A stretch of 64,000 nucleotides of DNA from Hyphomonadaceae bacterium UBA1933 (GCA_002337085.1 DDFH01000006.1:463098-527097); one strand, 5' to 3'; positions 17,741 to 26,991 are shown, counted from the stretch's first letter. Notes: generated by a model not told the origin, from the letters alone. Program-made: numbers and translations.

Positions 17741-19153
17741 TTACGACTGAAATAATTCATCAAGCTTGCGTGGAAGGCTTGAAGGTAAACCAAAAAGTGG
17801 GCCAGATGATAATAATAAAATTACTTCATCACCCTTTAAAGAAGGGATGATTTTTTCAAGGCAATCTTTATCATCATTGATTTTAATGGTTTTTACGCCC
17901 GCATTCTGTGTGCGTTCAATAATTTCATCATGGCTTGATTGGCTATGGTTGGCTGCACCGTGGGTTGGTGGTGGCAAAAGATAAACTTCATCAACACCAT
18001 TGAAAACTGTGTCATACCAATGAAGTGAATCACGATTGCGCCATGAAAAAGTGTGTGGTTCAAAAATTACGATACATTTTTTATTGGGAAAATGAAGTTT
18101 TATGGCTTCAATTGCCGAATGTGCCTTCTCAAAGGATGAGCCAAACCCCTCATAAACCGGAATCGTGCTTTGGATGGTCTTTTTATCTAGGCGGCGGGTT
18201 ACGCCTGCAAAATTGGCGATGCCATCTTGTAATTGTTCTGGGGTTATCAGTTTTCTGGTAAGGCAATATGCGGCGGCGGCAATTGCATTTTCGATATTAT
18301 GCAATCCCAATTGATGAGTAGAAAGTTTTATTTCATCTTTTTGTGGGGTTACAAGGGTAAAGGTTGAAATCTCACCGGTTTTAATGTCTTTGGCATAAAA
18401 GCCATCACATTCTTCAAGACCATAATAAATAGTTTGTGCAGCCTTGCCATTTTCGGCGATAATGCGATGAATGGGCTCATATTTATTTGCCGCAAAAATA
18501 TAACCATCAGAAGGAAGTTTGCGGACAAGCTTTGCAAACCGCTCTTCATATTCCGCCATTGTTGGGAACATGTTGATATGATCATGCACAATTGATGACA
18601 ATAAAATATCTTTTGGCGAATATAACTCAAATTTTGAGCGTCTATCATCAAGGCTGATAACATATTCATCGCCTTCCATGATAAATTCTTTATCGCTTCC
18701 CCAATTGCCGGTGCGGTCAAGGTTTTTGGCAATTGCCCCAATAAACCAACCAGGGCTACGACCCGCATTTAACAATATATGGGTGATAAGTGCGGTAAGC
18801 GATGATTTGCCAAAGCTTCCGGCGACAATAAGGTTGTCACGCCCCTCTGTTGCCTTGGCGAGATAGGTGGCGAAATTATAATGCGGTATGCCACGTTTAA
18901 TAATCTCAATATATTCGGGGTTGGTTGCGGGGTTGATTTTGGCGGTGGTGCCAATAATTGCCAAATCTACACCTTGCGGAATATTTGCGGCATCAAAATG
19001 ATCGCTATATTTTATGCCAATATCGTCAAGATAGGTTGAAATGGGTGCAAACACTCCTTCATCAGAGCCTGTAACTTCGTGACCTTGCGATTTTAAAATA
19101 GATGCAAGGGCGGAAACACCAGCCCCAGCAATACCAAGAAAATAGGTTTTCAT
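17741..19153 (-). CDS. mpl: Mpl-like Mur ligase (UDP-N-acetylmuramate:peptide ligase family)
   Basis: A 470-residue Mur ligase: Rossmann start GIAGAGVSALA (7-17), P-loop GSFGKSS (112-118), EGDEY (160-164), and the C-terminal IFEPHTFSWRNRD block. Layout and N-terminus are closest to Mpl, which reattaches recycled murein tripeptide to UDP-MurNAc; MurC is the alternative. The P-loop differs from the usual GTHGKTT (His to Phe, TT to SS) while keeping the lysine, so substrate or activity may differ. It follows the GNAT gene by 17 bases at the end of the his gene run, away from any dcw cluster. Confidence 0.75.
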   Translation of the reverse strand: MKTYFLGIAGAGVSALASILKSQGHEVTGSDEGVFAPISTYLDDIGIKYSDHFDAANIPQGVDLAIIGTTAKINPATNPEYIEIIKRGIPHYNFATYLAKATEGRDNLIVAGSFGKSSLTALITHILLNAGRSPGWFIGAIAKNLDRTGNWGSDKEFIMEGDEYVISLDDRRSKFELYSPKDILLSSIVHDHINMFPTMAEYEERFAKLVRKLPSDGYIFAANKYEPIHRIIAENGKAAQTIYYGLEECDGFYAKDIKTGEISTFTLVTPQKDEIKLSTHQLGLHNIENAIAAAAYCLTRKLITPEQLQDGIANFAGVTRRLDKKTIQSTIPVYEGFGSSFEKAHSAIEAIKLHFPNKKCIVIFEPHTFSWRNRDSLHWYDTVFNGVDEVYLLPPPTHGAANHSQSSHDEIIERTQNAGVKTIKINDDKDCLEKIIPSLKGDEVILLLSSGPLFGLPSSLPRKLDELFQS

Positions 19154-19170
19154 TTTATGCCAATATAAAT

Positions 19171-19683
19171 TTATAATTTAAGGCGCATTATGCGCTCATC
19201 ATCCAATGTTTTGCCAACCTGATACAGATATTTTCCGACAATCTCAAATCCTAATTTCTTATAGAAACTAAGCGCGCGCTCATTGAGTGACCAAACGCCA
19301 AGAAAAAGTTCAGGTGCGGCAATGTTTTTCACATGCTGCATTAATTCATTATATAGTTTGGGCGCTAATCCATTGCCTTTTTGGTCGTCGGAAACATAGA
19401 AACGGTATATTTCATACGCATCCTTGGCATATCCTTCAAAAGGAAGGCTCATGGGGCCACCAAAAATATAACCTTTTATTTCGTCACCGTCCCAAGCAAT
19501 GCGGATGAAGTTTTCAGATGCTTCAATATGTTGAAGTGTTGTTGATGAATTATATTTTGCATCAAGAAAATCTGCTAAATCCTGCGGGTCATAGATGTGC
19601 CCAAAGGTATCTCTAAACCGCATAGCCATATATTGGGCAAGCTTGGGCGCATCAGCACTTGTAGCAGGTTTTATTTCAATCAT
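19171..19683 (-). CDS. GNAT family N-acetyltransferase
   Basis: A 170-residue single-domain GNAT. The acetyl-CoA motif A region reads YVSDDQKGNGLAPKLYNELM (about 112-131), followed by motif B-like NERALSFYKKLGFEIVGKY. The acceptor is unknown. Its start overlaps the hisE stop by 4 bases (19680-19683), so it is translationally coupled to the histidine genes. No link between GNATs of this type and histidine synthesis is known to me, so operon membership may be incidental. Confidence 0.88.
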   Translation of the reverse strand: MIEIKPATSADAPKLAQYMAMRFRDTFGHIYDPQDLADFLDAKYNSSTTLQHIEASENFIRIAWDGDEIKGYIFGGPMSLPFEGYAKDAYEIYRFYVSDDQKGNGLAPKLYNELMQHVKNIAAPELFLGVWSLNERALSFYKKLGFEIVGKYLYQVGKTLDDERIMRLKL

Positions 19684-20015
19684 TTTTTGCGTGAAGCCTT
19701 TTCATCAAGCCCGCCAATGCCGCGACGCTTTGCCAAAACTTGTGCAACTTCGTTTAATGAAACATCGCGTGACATAAGCGCCACCACAAAATGGTAAAGC
19801 ACGTCTGCGGCCTCTGCCTTAATTTCTTCTTTTTCACCCGCAGCAATTTCCAAGGCAAGTTCAACCGCCTCTTCACCAAGTTTTTTGGCACATTTTGCAG
19901 GGCCTTTTTGCAAAAGGCTTGCAGTATATGATTTTGTTGGGTCGGCATCTTTTTTTGCATCTAAATCGGCAAAAAGAAAATCTAATGCCTGTCCCAATGT
20001 GATTTCATCGCTCAT
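19680..20015 (-). CDS. hisE: Phosphoribosyl-ATP pyrophosphatase
   Basis: HisE removes pyrophosphate from phosphoribosyl-ATP in step 2 of histidine synthesis. The 111-residue protein has the MazG-like helical signature: KKLGEEAVELALE, then EIKAEAADVLYHFVVAL. It is the stand-alone form; the partner cyclohydrolase HisI is not fused and not in the window. It lies 2 bases after hisF and overlaps the GNAT gene by 4. Confidence 0.95.
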   Translation of the reverse strand: MSDEITLGQALDFLFADLDAKKDADPTKSYTASLLQKGPAKCAKKLGEEAVELALEIAAGEKEEIKAEAADVLYHFVVALMSRDVSLNEVAQVLAKRRGIGGLDEKASRKK

Positions 20016-20017
20016 TG

Positions 20018-20797
20018 TTAAATAACCTTGCGGACCTCAAGACCCGCTTCTTTTAATTTATCCCGCGCCTCGGCCAGGCTGTGTGTACCAAAGTGGAAAA
20101 TACTTGCGGCAAGCACCGCATTGGCGTGTCCCTTGGTTACGCCTTCAACTAAATGGTCAAGGTCGCCCACGCCGCCCGATGCAATAACCGGAATATCAAC
20201 CATCGAGGTGATAGTTGAAATAAGTTCAATATCATAGCCATCTTTGGTGCCATCTTTATCCATAGAGGTCACCAAAAGCTCGCCAGCGCCATTTTTCCAA
20301 GCAAGGCGTGCAAACTCAATGGCGTCAATGCCGGTCGGTGTGCGACCGCCATGGGTGAAGATTTCCCACTTTGGGGCTTCCCCTACTTTATTGACACGGC
20401 GGGCATCGATTGCCACCACAACACATTGTGAGCCAACTTGGCGTGAAGCGCGTGTGATTAAATCGGGGTCTTTAACTGCGGCAGTATTAATTGCGACCTT
20501 ATCAGCCCCCGCCAAAAGCAAGGCACGGAAATCTTCAACCGAACGGACGCCGCCACCAACCGTAAGCGGGGTAAAACAAACCTCCGCAGTGCGGGAAACT
20601 ACATCATAAAGGGTTGCCCGCCCCTCATGCGAGGCAGAAATATCAAGGAAGCAGATTTCGTCCGCACCCTGTTCATCATAGAACTTTGCCTGCTCAACTG
20701 GGTCGCCCGCATCGCGCAGATTTTCAAATTGCACACCTTTTACAACGCGCCCATCTTTTACATCAAGGCAGGGAATGATGCGGGTCTTTAAACTCAC
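20018..20797 (-). CDS. hisF: Imidazole glycerol phosphate synthase, cyclase subunit
   Basis: HisF pairs with HisH to make imidazole glycerol phosphate and AICAR. The 259-residue (beta-alpha)8 barrel shows the catalytic Asp12 in IIPCLDVKDGRVVKG and the second catalytic aspartate in VTSMDKDGTKDGYD near residue 130, with phosphate loops at VGGGVRS and ASGGVGD. Its start overlaps the hisA stop by 4 bases. Confidence 0.97.
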   Translation of the reverse strand: MSLKTRIIPCLDVKDGRVVKGVQFENLRDAGDPVEQAKFYDEQGADEICFLDISASHEGRATLYDVVSRTAEVCFTPLTVGGGVRSVEDFRALLLAGADKVAINTAAVKDPDLITRASRQVGSQCVVVAIDARRVNKVGEAPKWEIFTHGGRTPTGIDAIEFARLAWKNGAGELLVTSMDKDGTKDGYDIELISTITSMVDIPVIASGGVGDLDHLVEGVTKGHANAVLAASIFHFGTHSLAEARDKLKEAGLEVRKVI

Positions 20798-21528
20798 GCG
20801 GCTGCCCCCAATGCTTCTTTGGGGTCAATTATACCGTCATAAAGTGCCTTGCCCATGATTGCGCCATGAATTGCACGATTGCCAGGGGTTATGGCCAATT
20901 TTTTCATTGCGATAATATCCTCAACCCCTTTAAGGCCGCCTGAAGCGATAATTGGAATTGAAACGCAATTCGCCATATTTTGGGTATATTCAAGATTGAT
21001 ACCGGTTTTTGTTCCGTCACGATTAATATCGGTTGCGATAATTGCCGAAACCCCTGCGCCCTCAAACCTTTTTGCCAGTTCTTGCGCGTCAATATTGGTT
21101 GCCTCTGCCCATCCTGAAACCGCAACCTTGCCATCAATCGCATCAATACCAACGGCAATATGACCCGGAAATTTTTCCGCCGCTTCACGAACAAATGCCG
21201 GATTGCGTGCCGCAATCGTGCCAAGGATAACACGTGAAACCCCCGCAGCAATCCAGTTTTCAATTGATTCGATATTTCTAATACCGCCGCCCAATTGAAT
21301 CGGTAAATCAATATTGGCACGAATGTCTTTGATAACATCCACATTGACGCTATGCCCGCTTAGGGCGCCATCAAGGTCAACGCAATGAAGATATTCAAAG
21401 CCCCAATCCGAAAAATTACGCGCGCGATTAACTGGATTATCATCATAAATCGTCATTTCATCGAAACGACCTTTGAATAATCTAACTGCTTTGCCATTTT
21501 TTAAATCAATTGCCGGATATAGTTTCAT
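20794..21528 (-). CDS. hisA: ProFAR isomerase (1-(5-phosphoribosyl)-5-[(5-phosphoribosylamino)methylideneamino]imidazole-4-carboxamide isomerase)
   Basis: HisA opens the ribose ring of ProFAR. The 244-residue barrel begins MKLYPAIDLKNGK with catalytic Asp8, and has the second aspartate in ATDINRDGTKTG, plus phosphate motifs LGGGIRN and ASGGLKG. I use ATG 21528, which overlaps the hisH stop (21525) as ATGA, rather than the ORF start 12 bases upstream. The paralogy with hisF next door is plain from the shared barrel motifs. Confidence 0.97.
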   Translation of the reverse strand: MKLYPAIDLKNGKAVRLFKGRFDEMTIYDDNPVNRARNFSDWGFEYLHCVDLDGALSGHSVNVDVIKDIRANIDLPIQLGGGIRNIESIENWIAAGVSRVILGTIAARNPAFVREAAEKFPGHIAVGIDAIDGKVAVSGWAEATNIDAQELAKRFEGAGVSAIIATDINRDGTKTGINLEYTQNMANCVSIPIIASGGLKGVEDIIAMKKLAITPGNRAIHGAIMGKALYDGIIDPKEALGAAA

Positions 21529-22148
21529 AATTTTAACCACGCTTCCAATAGTTTCAGCCCCGCCTTTTGGCTTTTTTCTGGGTGAAACTGAAATCCCATA
21601 ATATTATCTTTTGCTACTGCCGCCGCAAAAGTGTCATCGCCATATTGGCATGTGGCGGCAATATCTTCTTCATTTTCTGCCCGAAAAGCATAAGAGTGGA
21701 CGAAATAAACGTCTTGTTGCGTGTTATCCCACGCATCTGCAAACACTTTATTGCCCAAAGGCGTTACTTCATTCCAGCCCATTTGTGGAATTTTTAAAGT
21801 TTTGTCATTGGGTTCAAGTCTGGTTACTTTGCCATTTATCCAGCCCAAACCAGGTGAAGTTTCAAATTCAATGCCGCAATCTGCCAAAAGCTGCATACCG
21901 ACACAAATACCAAGGAAGGGTGTGCCATGTTTCAAAACCTTGTTTTCAAGAACCTCAACCATGCCATCAATCGCCTTAAGGCCATCCATACATTGTTTAT
22001 ATGCCCCGACGCCAGGCAAAACAATCCGATCCGATTTTGCGATTAAATCAGGGTTGTTGGTAACAAAAATATCAATGTCGCAAGTTTTGGCGATTGCCTT
22101 ATGAACCGAACGCAGATTGCCATAGCCATAATCAATTATCGTAAGCAT
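21525..22148 (-). CDS. hisH: Imidazole glycerol phosphate synthase, glutaminase subunit
   Basis: HisH supplies ammonia from glutamine to HisF. The 207-residue class I amidotransferase has the oxyanion-strand segment PGVGAY (45-50), nucleophile Cys82 in FLGICVGMQLL, and the His189/Glu191 pair in FQFHPEKS. It follows hisB by 11 bases and overlaps hisA by 4. Confidence 0.97.
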   Translation of the reverse strand: MLTIIDYGYGNLRSVHKAIAKTCDIDIFVTNNPDLIAKSDRIVLPGVGAYKQCMDGLKAIDGMVEVLENKVLKHGTPFLGICVGMQLLADCGIEFETSPGLGWINGKVTRLEPNDKTLKIPQMGWNEVTPLGNKVFADAWDNTQQDVYFVHSYAFRAENEEDIAATCQYGDDTFAAAVAKDNIMGFQFHPEKSQKAGLKLLEAWLKL

Positions 22149-22159
22149 CTATCTGTCCG

Positions 22160-22747
22160 TTATAAAACCCCTTTGGTCGAAGCATATTCCCCGCCAAGTC
22201 TGTCATCAATTGCAATCGCCATTTTAAGTGCGCGGGCAAGTGCTTTATAGCTTGCCTCAATGATATGGTGGCTGTTTTCGCCATAAAGACTTTCAACATG
22301 CAAGGTAAGACCTGCATTTCCGGCAAAAGCGGCAAACCATTCTTTGAATAATTCGGTGTCCATATCGCCAACTTTGTCGCGTTTAAATTCAACACGCCAC
22401 TCAAGATGTGGGCGGTTGGAAACATCAACAACGGCGCGTGATAATGCCTCATCAAGTGGGCAGTAATAATGACCAAAACGAACAATACCTTTGAAATCGC
22501 CAATGGCTTTTTTAAAAGCCTGACCCATTACAATGCCAGTATCTTCAACCGTGTGGTGCATATCAATATGCAAATCACCAACCGCAGTAACATCAAGATC
22601 GATTGCCGAATGTTTTGCGAATGCCTCAAGCATATGGTCAAGGAAACCAATGCCGGTATTAATCTTGGCATTGCCTTTTCCATCAAGGTTAATTTTAACC
22701 GAAATATCGGTTTCCTTGGTCTTGCGTGTGATTTCTGCAGTACGCAA
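22160..22747 (-). CDS. hisB: Imidazoleglycerol-phosphate dehydratase
   Basis: HisB dehydrates imidazole glycerol phosphate. The 195-residue protein is the monofunctional form without a histidinol phosphatase domain. Metal-binding histidine motifs are visible: FLDHMLEAFAKHS, DLHIDMHHTVEDTGI and NSHHIIEASYKAL. It heads hisB-hisH-hisA-hisF-hisE, the usual alphaproteobacterial order. The 141 bases upstream, after tlpA, probably hold the operon promoter; no attenuator peptide rich in histidine was seen. Confidence 0.97.
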   Translation of the reverse strand: MRTAEITRKTKETDISVKINLDGKGNAKINTGIGFLDHMLEAFAKHSAIDLDVTAVGDLHIDMHHTVEDTGIVMGQAFKKAIGDFKGIVRFGHYYCPLDEALSRAVVDVSNRPHLEWRVEFKRDKVGDMDTELFKEWFAAFAGNAGLTLHVESLYGENSHHIIEASYKALARALKMAIAIDDRLGGEYASTKGVL

Positions 22748-22888
22748 TTTATGCTCCTGAAATGATTTGATGCGGATATAACATCTTTTTGCGATTTGGG
22801 AATGTTTTTTTCCAAAATTTTGAATAATACAATGTTATATTTGCACAATATCGCCAAAAAGGTAATAGTAACGCAAAACTTTTAACGA

Positions 22889-23503
22889 TTACTTGTTTTT
22901 CGCAACATTTTTTATAACGTCATCAAGCATTGATCGGGCATCAACCGAATCCCATTCCGTGGTTGACATAAGGCGAGCAACTTCTTTGCCATTTTGGTCA
23001 TAAATTATGGTTGTGGGAAAGCCTGTAACCTTTAATTCAGATGGCAACCCCATGTCGGGATCATGGTAAAACTCTAACGCGCCGCCTGATAATTCTTTTA
23101 ATTTTTCTTGTGCTTTGATGCTATCAGCTTTTTTATCTGCACTTATGGCAATTACTTTTAATTCACCATTTTTATAATAGCTTGCAAGTCGTCCAAGTGA
23201 TGGCATTTCACGAATACATGGCGGACACCAAGTCGCCCAAAGATTTACCACCAAAACCTTGCCTTTATATTCTTGCAAAGTATGTGGCGTGCCATTTTCG
23301 TCAACAAAAGCAGTATTTGGGGCAAAACTTTCTGCTGTCGGGAATTGTAATGCTGCCAATGCGCCCATTTTATGCCTTTTCAAACTATTGTCCGAGGTGC
23401 TAAAGGACGCTTTGTTGTAAATAAAATAGATTGCAAATAGCACGGCCAGAAGTATCGCGATTGCTGATAAAAATGGTAAAGTCTTTTTGGTGATTTGGGT
23501 CAT
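22889..23503 (-). CDS. tlpA: TlpA-type membrane-anchored thioredoxin-like protein
   Basis: A 204-residue thiol-disulphide oxidoreductase with one N-terminal membrane span (about 10-29) and a periplasmic thioredoxin fold carrying WCPPC (92-96) and the cis-proline loop TGFPTTII. TlpA reduces partners needed for cytochrome oxidase copper-centre assembly in rhizobia. It diverges from argH with only 5 bases between start codons; this tlpA/argH pairing is common in alphaproteobacteria. Confidence 0.93.
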   Translation of the reverse strand: MTQITKKTLPFLSAIAILLAVLFAIYFIYNKASFSTSDNSLKRHKMGALAALQFPTAESFAPNTAFVDENGTPHTLQEYKGKVLVVNLWATWCPPCIREMPSLGRLASYYKNGELKVIAISADKKADSIKAQEKLKELSGGALEFYHDPDMGLPSELKVTGFPTTIIYDQNGKEVARLMSTTEWDSVDARSMLDDVIKNVAKNK

Positions 23504-23508
23504 AGAGA

Positions 23509-24915
23509 ATGAATAATACAGAAATCAAACCGGATAAAGGGCAAAAAATGTGGGGCGGCAGATTTGAAGCACAGCCCGTTGAAGCTTTGCAGGCAATCAA
23601 CGCCTCAATCGGTATTGATTATAAGATGTGGCGTGAGGATATTGACGGCTCTATTGCGCATTCTTCAATGCTTGCCGAATGCGGAATTATTAGCGCGGAA
23701 GACAAAGAAAAAATTCATGAAGGCTTGAAAAAAATCGCCGATGAAATTGCCACTGGAAAGTTTGAATTCAAGGTCGAATTAGAAGATATTCACCTTAATA
23801 TCGAGGCACGCTTAACCGATATGATTGGCGAGGCTGGTAAGCGCCTTCATACTGGCCGTTCGAGAAATGACCAAGTGGCAAATGATTTCAAACTTTGGAC
23901 ACGCCGCGCTACTATAAGCACGATTAAACAAATCAAAGATATTCAAAAAGTTTTGGTAAAGCGTGCCGAACAACATCATGACTGGATTATGCCGGGCTTT
24001 ACCCATTTGCAAACTGCACAGCCCGTAACATTGGGGCATCATTTACTTGCCTATGTCGAAATGTTGGCGCGTGATATAAAGCGCCTTGAGGCCGCATATG
24101 ACAATGCGGGCGATTGCGTTTTGGGTTCGGCGGCACTTGCGGGAACACCGTATCCGATAAACCGTGAATTAACGGCAAAAGAGCTTGGCTTTAATGCACC
24201 CGCAGGCAATTCGATGGATGGTGTTGCATCGCGTGACTTTGCCATGGAGGCATTGGGTGCATTATCAATTGCGGCGGTGAATTTATCACGCCTTGCCGAT
24301 GAGATTGTGTTGTGGTCATCATCGCAATTTGCGTTTGCGCGGCTTTCAGATGATTGGTCAACTGGTTCGTCAATCATGCCGCAAAAAAGAAACCCTGATG
24401 CCGCCGAACTAATCCGTGCCAAAGCGGCAAAGATTTCAAGCTCCTCACAGGCGTTATTGATGATTGTTAAATCATTACCGCTTACCTATTCCAAGGATTT
24501 GCAAGAAGATAAGGTTTTAACCTTTGGTGCGTTTGAAGATTTCTGGCTTTGCACGGTTTCAATTGCGCAAATGATGGAAAAAATCACCTTTAATCGTGAA
24601 AATATGCGCAAGGCGGCTTGCTTTGGCTATTCAACCGCCACCGATCTTGCTGATTGGTTGGTAAGAACCCATGCAATCCCATTCCGTGAGGCGCACCATA
24701 TAACAGGTGCGGTTGTAAAAGCAGCAGAGCAGGCGGGTTATGCCGAATTATGCGATATGCCGCTTGAAGAATTGCAAAAAATCGATGAACGTATAAGCAT
24801 TGAAGCAAAAGAATTGCTTGTGGTCGAAGCGTCTGTAAATTCTCGCCAATCATATGGCGGAACTGCACCGTCAAATGTCTTAAAGCAAATCGAAATTTGG
24901 AAAGCAAAGCTATGA
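23509..24915 (+). CDS. argH: Argininosuccinate lyase
   Basis: ArgH splits argininosuccinate to arginine and fumarate. The 468-residue protein has MWGGRFEAQPVE at the start, HTGRSRNDQVA, and the GSSIMPQKRNP signature (about 286-296). Its start codon lies 5 bases from the tlpA start, so the promoters must overlap the opposite coding region or be very compact. Its stop overlaps the lptM start by 4 bases, beginning an argH-lptM-lysA operon. Confidence 0.97.
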   Translation: MNNTEIKPDKGQKMWGGRFEAQPVEALQAINASIGIDYKMWREDIDGSIAHSSMLAECGIISAEDKEKIHEGLKKIADEIATGKFEFKVELEDIHLNIEARLTDMIGEAGKRLHTGRSRNDQVANDFKLWTRRATISTIKQIKDIQKVLVKRAEQHHDWIMPGFTHLQTAQPVTLGHHLLAYVEMLARDIKRLEAAYDNAGDCVLGSAALAGTPYPINRELTAKELGFNAPAGNSMDGVASRDFAMEALGALSIAAVNLSRLADEIVLWSSSQFAFARLSDDWSTGSSIMPQKRNPDAAELIRAKAAKISSSSQALLMIVKSLPLTYSKDLQEDKVLTFGAFEDFWLCTVSIAQMMEKITFNRENMRKAACFGYSTATDLADWLVRTHAIPFREAHHITGAVVKAAEQAGYAELCDMPLEELQKIDERISIEAKELLVVEASVNSRQSYGGTAPSNVLKQIEIWKAKL

Positions 24916-25082
24916 TAAAGAAAATTGCGGTTTTTACCCTATTTGCATTTTGTCTATCTGCCTGTGGTATAAAGGGAAGCCTTGATACCGCGCCACCAAT
25001 GTGGGGTAAGGCTAAAAAAGAATATAAGGCTAAAAAGCAACAAGAGCAACAACAAGAACAATCAAATCAGACAGAAAAATAA
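24912..25082 (+). CDS. lptM: LptM-type small lipoprotein
   Basis: A 56-residue lipoprotein: signal sequence ending LSAC, then GIKGSLDTAPPMWG and a charged, Gln/Lys-rich tail. Small lipoproteins with the CGxKGxL start (YifL/LptM) assist maturation of the LPS translocon subunit LptD in E. coli and are typically encoded just before lysA, as here. I use ATG 24912 (MIKKIAVF), which overlaps the argH stop, not the in-frame ATG at 24897. Confidence 0.88.
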   Translation: MIKKIAVFTLFAFCLSACGIKGSLDTAPPMWGKAKKEYKAKKQQEQQQEQSNQTEK

Positions 25083-25083
25083 T

Positions 25084-26346
25084 ATGCGTCACTTTAATTA
25101 TAAGAACGGCGAATTATACGCCGAAAATGTGCCGGTCAGGGAAATTGCGGAAAAAGTTGGAACTCCAACCTATATTTATTCCGCCGCAACATTGCAACAT
25201 CATTTCAAGGCGCTTCAGGCGGCATTGGGTGATTTAAATGTGAAAATTGCCTTTGCTGTAAAGTCCAACACCAATAGTGCGGTTATCGCAACGCTCGCGG
25301 CACTTGGCGCGGGTGCAGATACGGTGTCAGAAGGTGAGATCCGCCGTGCAATTCGTGCAGGTGTTGCACCTGAAAAAATTGTATTTTCTGGCGTTGGCAA
25401 AACTGTGCGCGAGCTTGAATACGCGGTTTCGCAAAATATCCATCAGATTAATATCGAATCTATTCAAGAACTTGAAACCTTGTCAGAAGTGGCAACACGC
25501 CTTGGCAAAATTCAAAAAATTGTTTTCCGTGTGAATCCTGATGTGGCTGCGGGTGGGCATGATAAAATCTCAACCGGCAAAAAAACTTCTAAATTTGGTA
25601 TTTCAAAAGAGCGTGCTTTAGAGCTTTATGCCCGTGCGGAAGCCCTTAATGGCGTTGAGCCAGTTGGTCTTGCGGTGCATATCGGTTCACAAATTATTGA
25701 CCTTGCGCCATTGAAACAGGCCTATGAGTTTTTGGCACAAATGGTCAAGGATTTACGGGCAAATGGGCACAAGGTTTCACGCCTTGATTTGGGTGGCGGC
25801 TTGGCAGCGATTTATCAAGAAGACGTCGAAGGGCCAGATTTGACCGCATGGGGCAAAATTGTTCGCGCCATTATTCACCCGCTTGATGTTGAAATTGAAA
25901 TTGAGCCAGGACGGATTATTACCGCCAATGCGGGCATATTGCTTGCCCGTTCAATCGTTACCAAGGAAAATGGTGGGCGTGATTTTGTGGTGCTTGACGC
26001 GGCAATGAACGACCTTGTACGTCCTGCATTCTATGAGGCATATCACCAATTGCTTGCGGTAAAAGAACCCGTAAAGGGGACAAATAAAATGCCAACCACA
26101 ATTGTTGGCCCAATTTGTGAAACTGGCGATACTTTTGCGGTTGATAGGTTGATGGAACCTGTTGCACCTGATGAATTGGTGGCGTTTATGTCGGCGGGTG
26201 CATATGGGTTTTCAATGGCGTCAAACTATAATTCACGACCTTTAGCGGCCGAAGTGATGGTAAGCGGCGATAAATGGGAAGTTGTGCGTCCGCGTCAAAC
26301 CTATGACGAAATTTTCGGAATGGAAAAAATCCCTGATTGGAAATAA
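25084..26346 (+). CDS. lysA: Diaminopimelate decarboxylase
   Basis: LysA makes lysine from meso-diaminopimelate. The 420-residue PLP enzyme (alanine-racemase-like barrel) has PLP Lys60 in IAFAVKSNTNS, the glycine loop RLDLGGGL, EPGRIITANAG, and the substrate cysteine segment GPICETGD (about 342-349). ATG 25084 begins MRHFNYKNGELYAE, as family members do, one base after the lptM stop; the longer open frame to 24982 overlaps lptM out of frame and is not used. Confidence 0.97.
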   Translation: MRHFNYKNGELYAENVPVREIAEKVGTPTYIYSAATLQHHFKALQAALGDLNVKIAFAVKSNTNSAVIATLAALGAGADTVSEGEIRRAIRAGVAPEKIVFSGVGKTVRELEYAVSQNIHQINIESIQELETLSEVATRLGKIQKIVFRVNPDVAAGGHDKISTGKKTSKFGISKERALELYARAEALNGVEPVGLAVHIGSQIIDLAPLKQAYEFLAQMVKDLRANGHKVSRLDLGGGLAAIYQEDVEGPDLTAWGKIVRAIIHPLDVEIEIEPGRIITANAGILLARSIVTKENGGRDFVVLDAAMNDLVRPAFYEAYHQLLAVKEPVKGTNKMPTTIVGPICETGDTFAVDRLMEPVAPDELVAFMSAGAYGFSMASNYNSRPLAAEVMVSGDKWEVVRPRQTYDEIFGMEKIPDWK

Positions 26347-26365
26347 TAAGGGTTACATTGAACAC

Positions 26366-26403
26366 AAAAAATCGCCCCGAATTTTATTCAGGGGCGATTT
26401 TTT
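26366..26403 (+). terminator. Bidirectional terminator between lysA and rpmJ
   Basis: AAAAAATCGCCCC (26366-26378) pairs with GGGGCGATTTTTT (26391-26403) across a 12-nt loop. A- and T-runs on both sides suit the two convergent genes. Confidence 0.92.
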
Positions 26404-26431
26404 ATATAGGCAAAGCCTAAATAATCCGTGA

Positions 26432-26566
26432 TTAACGGCAGCAGCCTTGTTTAGCTTTGAAGCGTGGGTCAACTTTGTTGATTACCAATACTTTACCTTT
26501 GCGGCGAACCACTTGGCACGCAGCGTGGCGTGATTTAAGCGATTTCAAAGAAGATTTAACTTTCAT
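26432..26566 (-). CDS. rpmJ: 50S ribosomal protein L36
   Basis: Translating the minus strand from ATG 26566 gives 44 residues: MKVKSSLKSLKSRH, then CQVVRRKGKVLVINK and a tail ending GCCR. This is the type B L36 seen in many alphaproteobacteria, which lacks the CxxC zinc pattern of type A. The two adjacent cysteines before the last arginine are unusual for this short tail. It is a single gene with 140 bases upstream. Confidence 0.93.
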   Translation of the reverse strand: MKVKSSLKSLKSRHAACQVVRRKGKVLVINKVDPRFKAKQGCCR

Positions 26567-26705
26567 TTTTGTATTCCTAAATGGATTTGCCTATTGGCGA
26601 AACTTGTTCAGTGAAACTTGAAGGGGCGCAAATAACCGCCATTTCCCTATAAGTCAAGGTTAGGCAAGCAGTTTTTCTAATTAAGAGTCAGCAAAAGTGC
26701 AGATT

Positions 26706-26906
26706 TTAAAAATCGTGCGCTATTCCTGATTTTTCCCAATCGCCATAACGGGTTGGTTCAGCGCCACCTCGACCGCCATATTCGGTTGGTCTGTCTTGGC
26801 TTGCGTTCGAATTTCGTCTTTCTTCGGCCTCTGCGAGTGCGCGTTTAGCTTCAGGGGTAAGGGTTTTTGGTACTGATTCTTCAGAAATGTCTGTATTTTC
26901 GGTCAT
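26706..26906 (-). CDS. DUF1674 (SDHAF4-like) protein
   Basis: A 66-residue protein whose C-terminal half, RPTEYGGRGGAEPTRYGDWEKSGIAHDF-like, carries the DUF1674 signature found in the eukaryotic succinate dehydrogenase assembly factor SDHAF4. The N-terminal half is charged and probably disordered. A role in assembling flavinylated SdhA is inferred from the eukaryotic relative. ATG 26906 is chosen over an in-frame TTG 9 bases upstream. It diverges from rsmB, a common alphaproteobacterial neighbour. Confidence 0.85.
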   Translation of the reverse strand: MTENTDISEESVPKTLTPEAKRALAEAEERRNSNASQDRPTEYGGRGGAEPTRYGDWEKSGIAHDF

Positions 26907-26991
26907 AAGCGACAATATATAGCAGCCTGAAACAAAAGAAAATCATATTTTCATATTGATTTATGCTTTGCAGAAAGAGTAACACTGGCTT

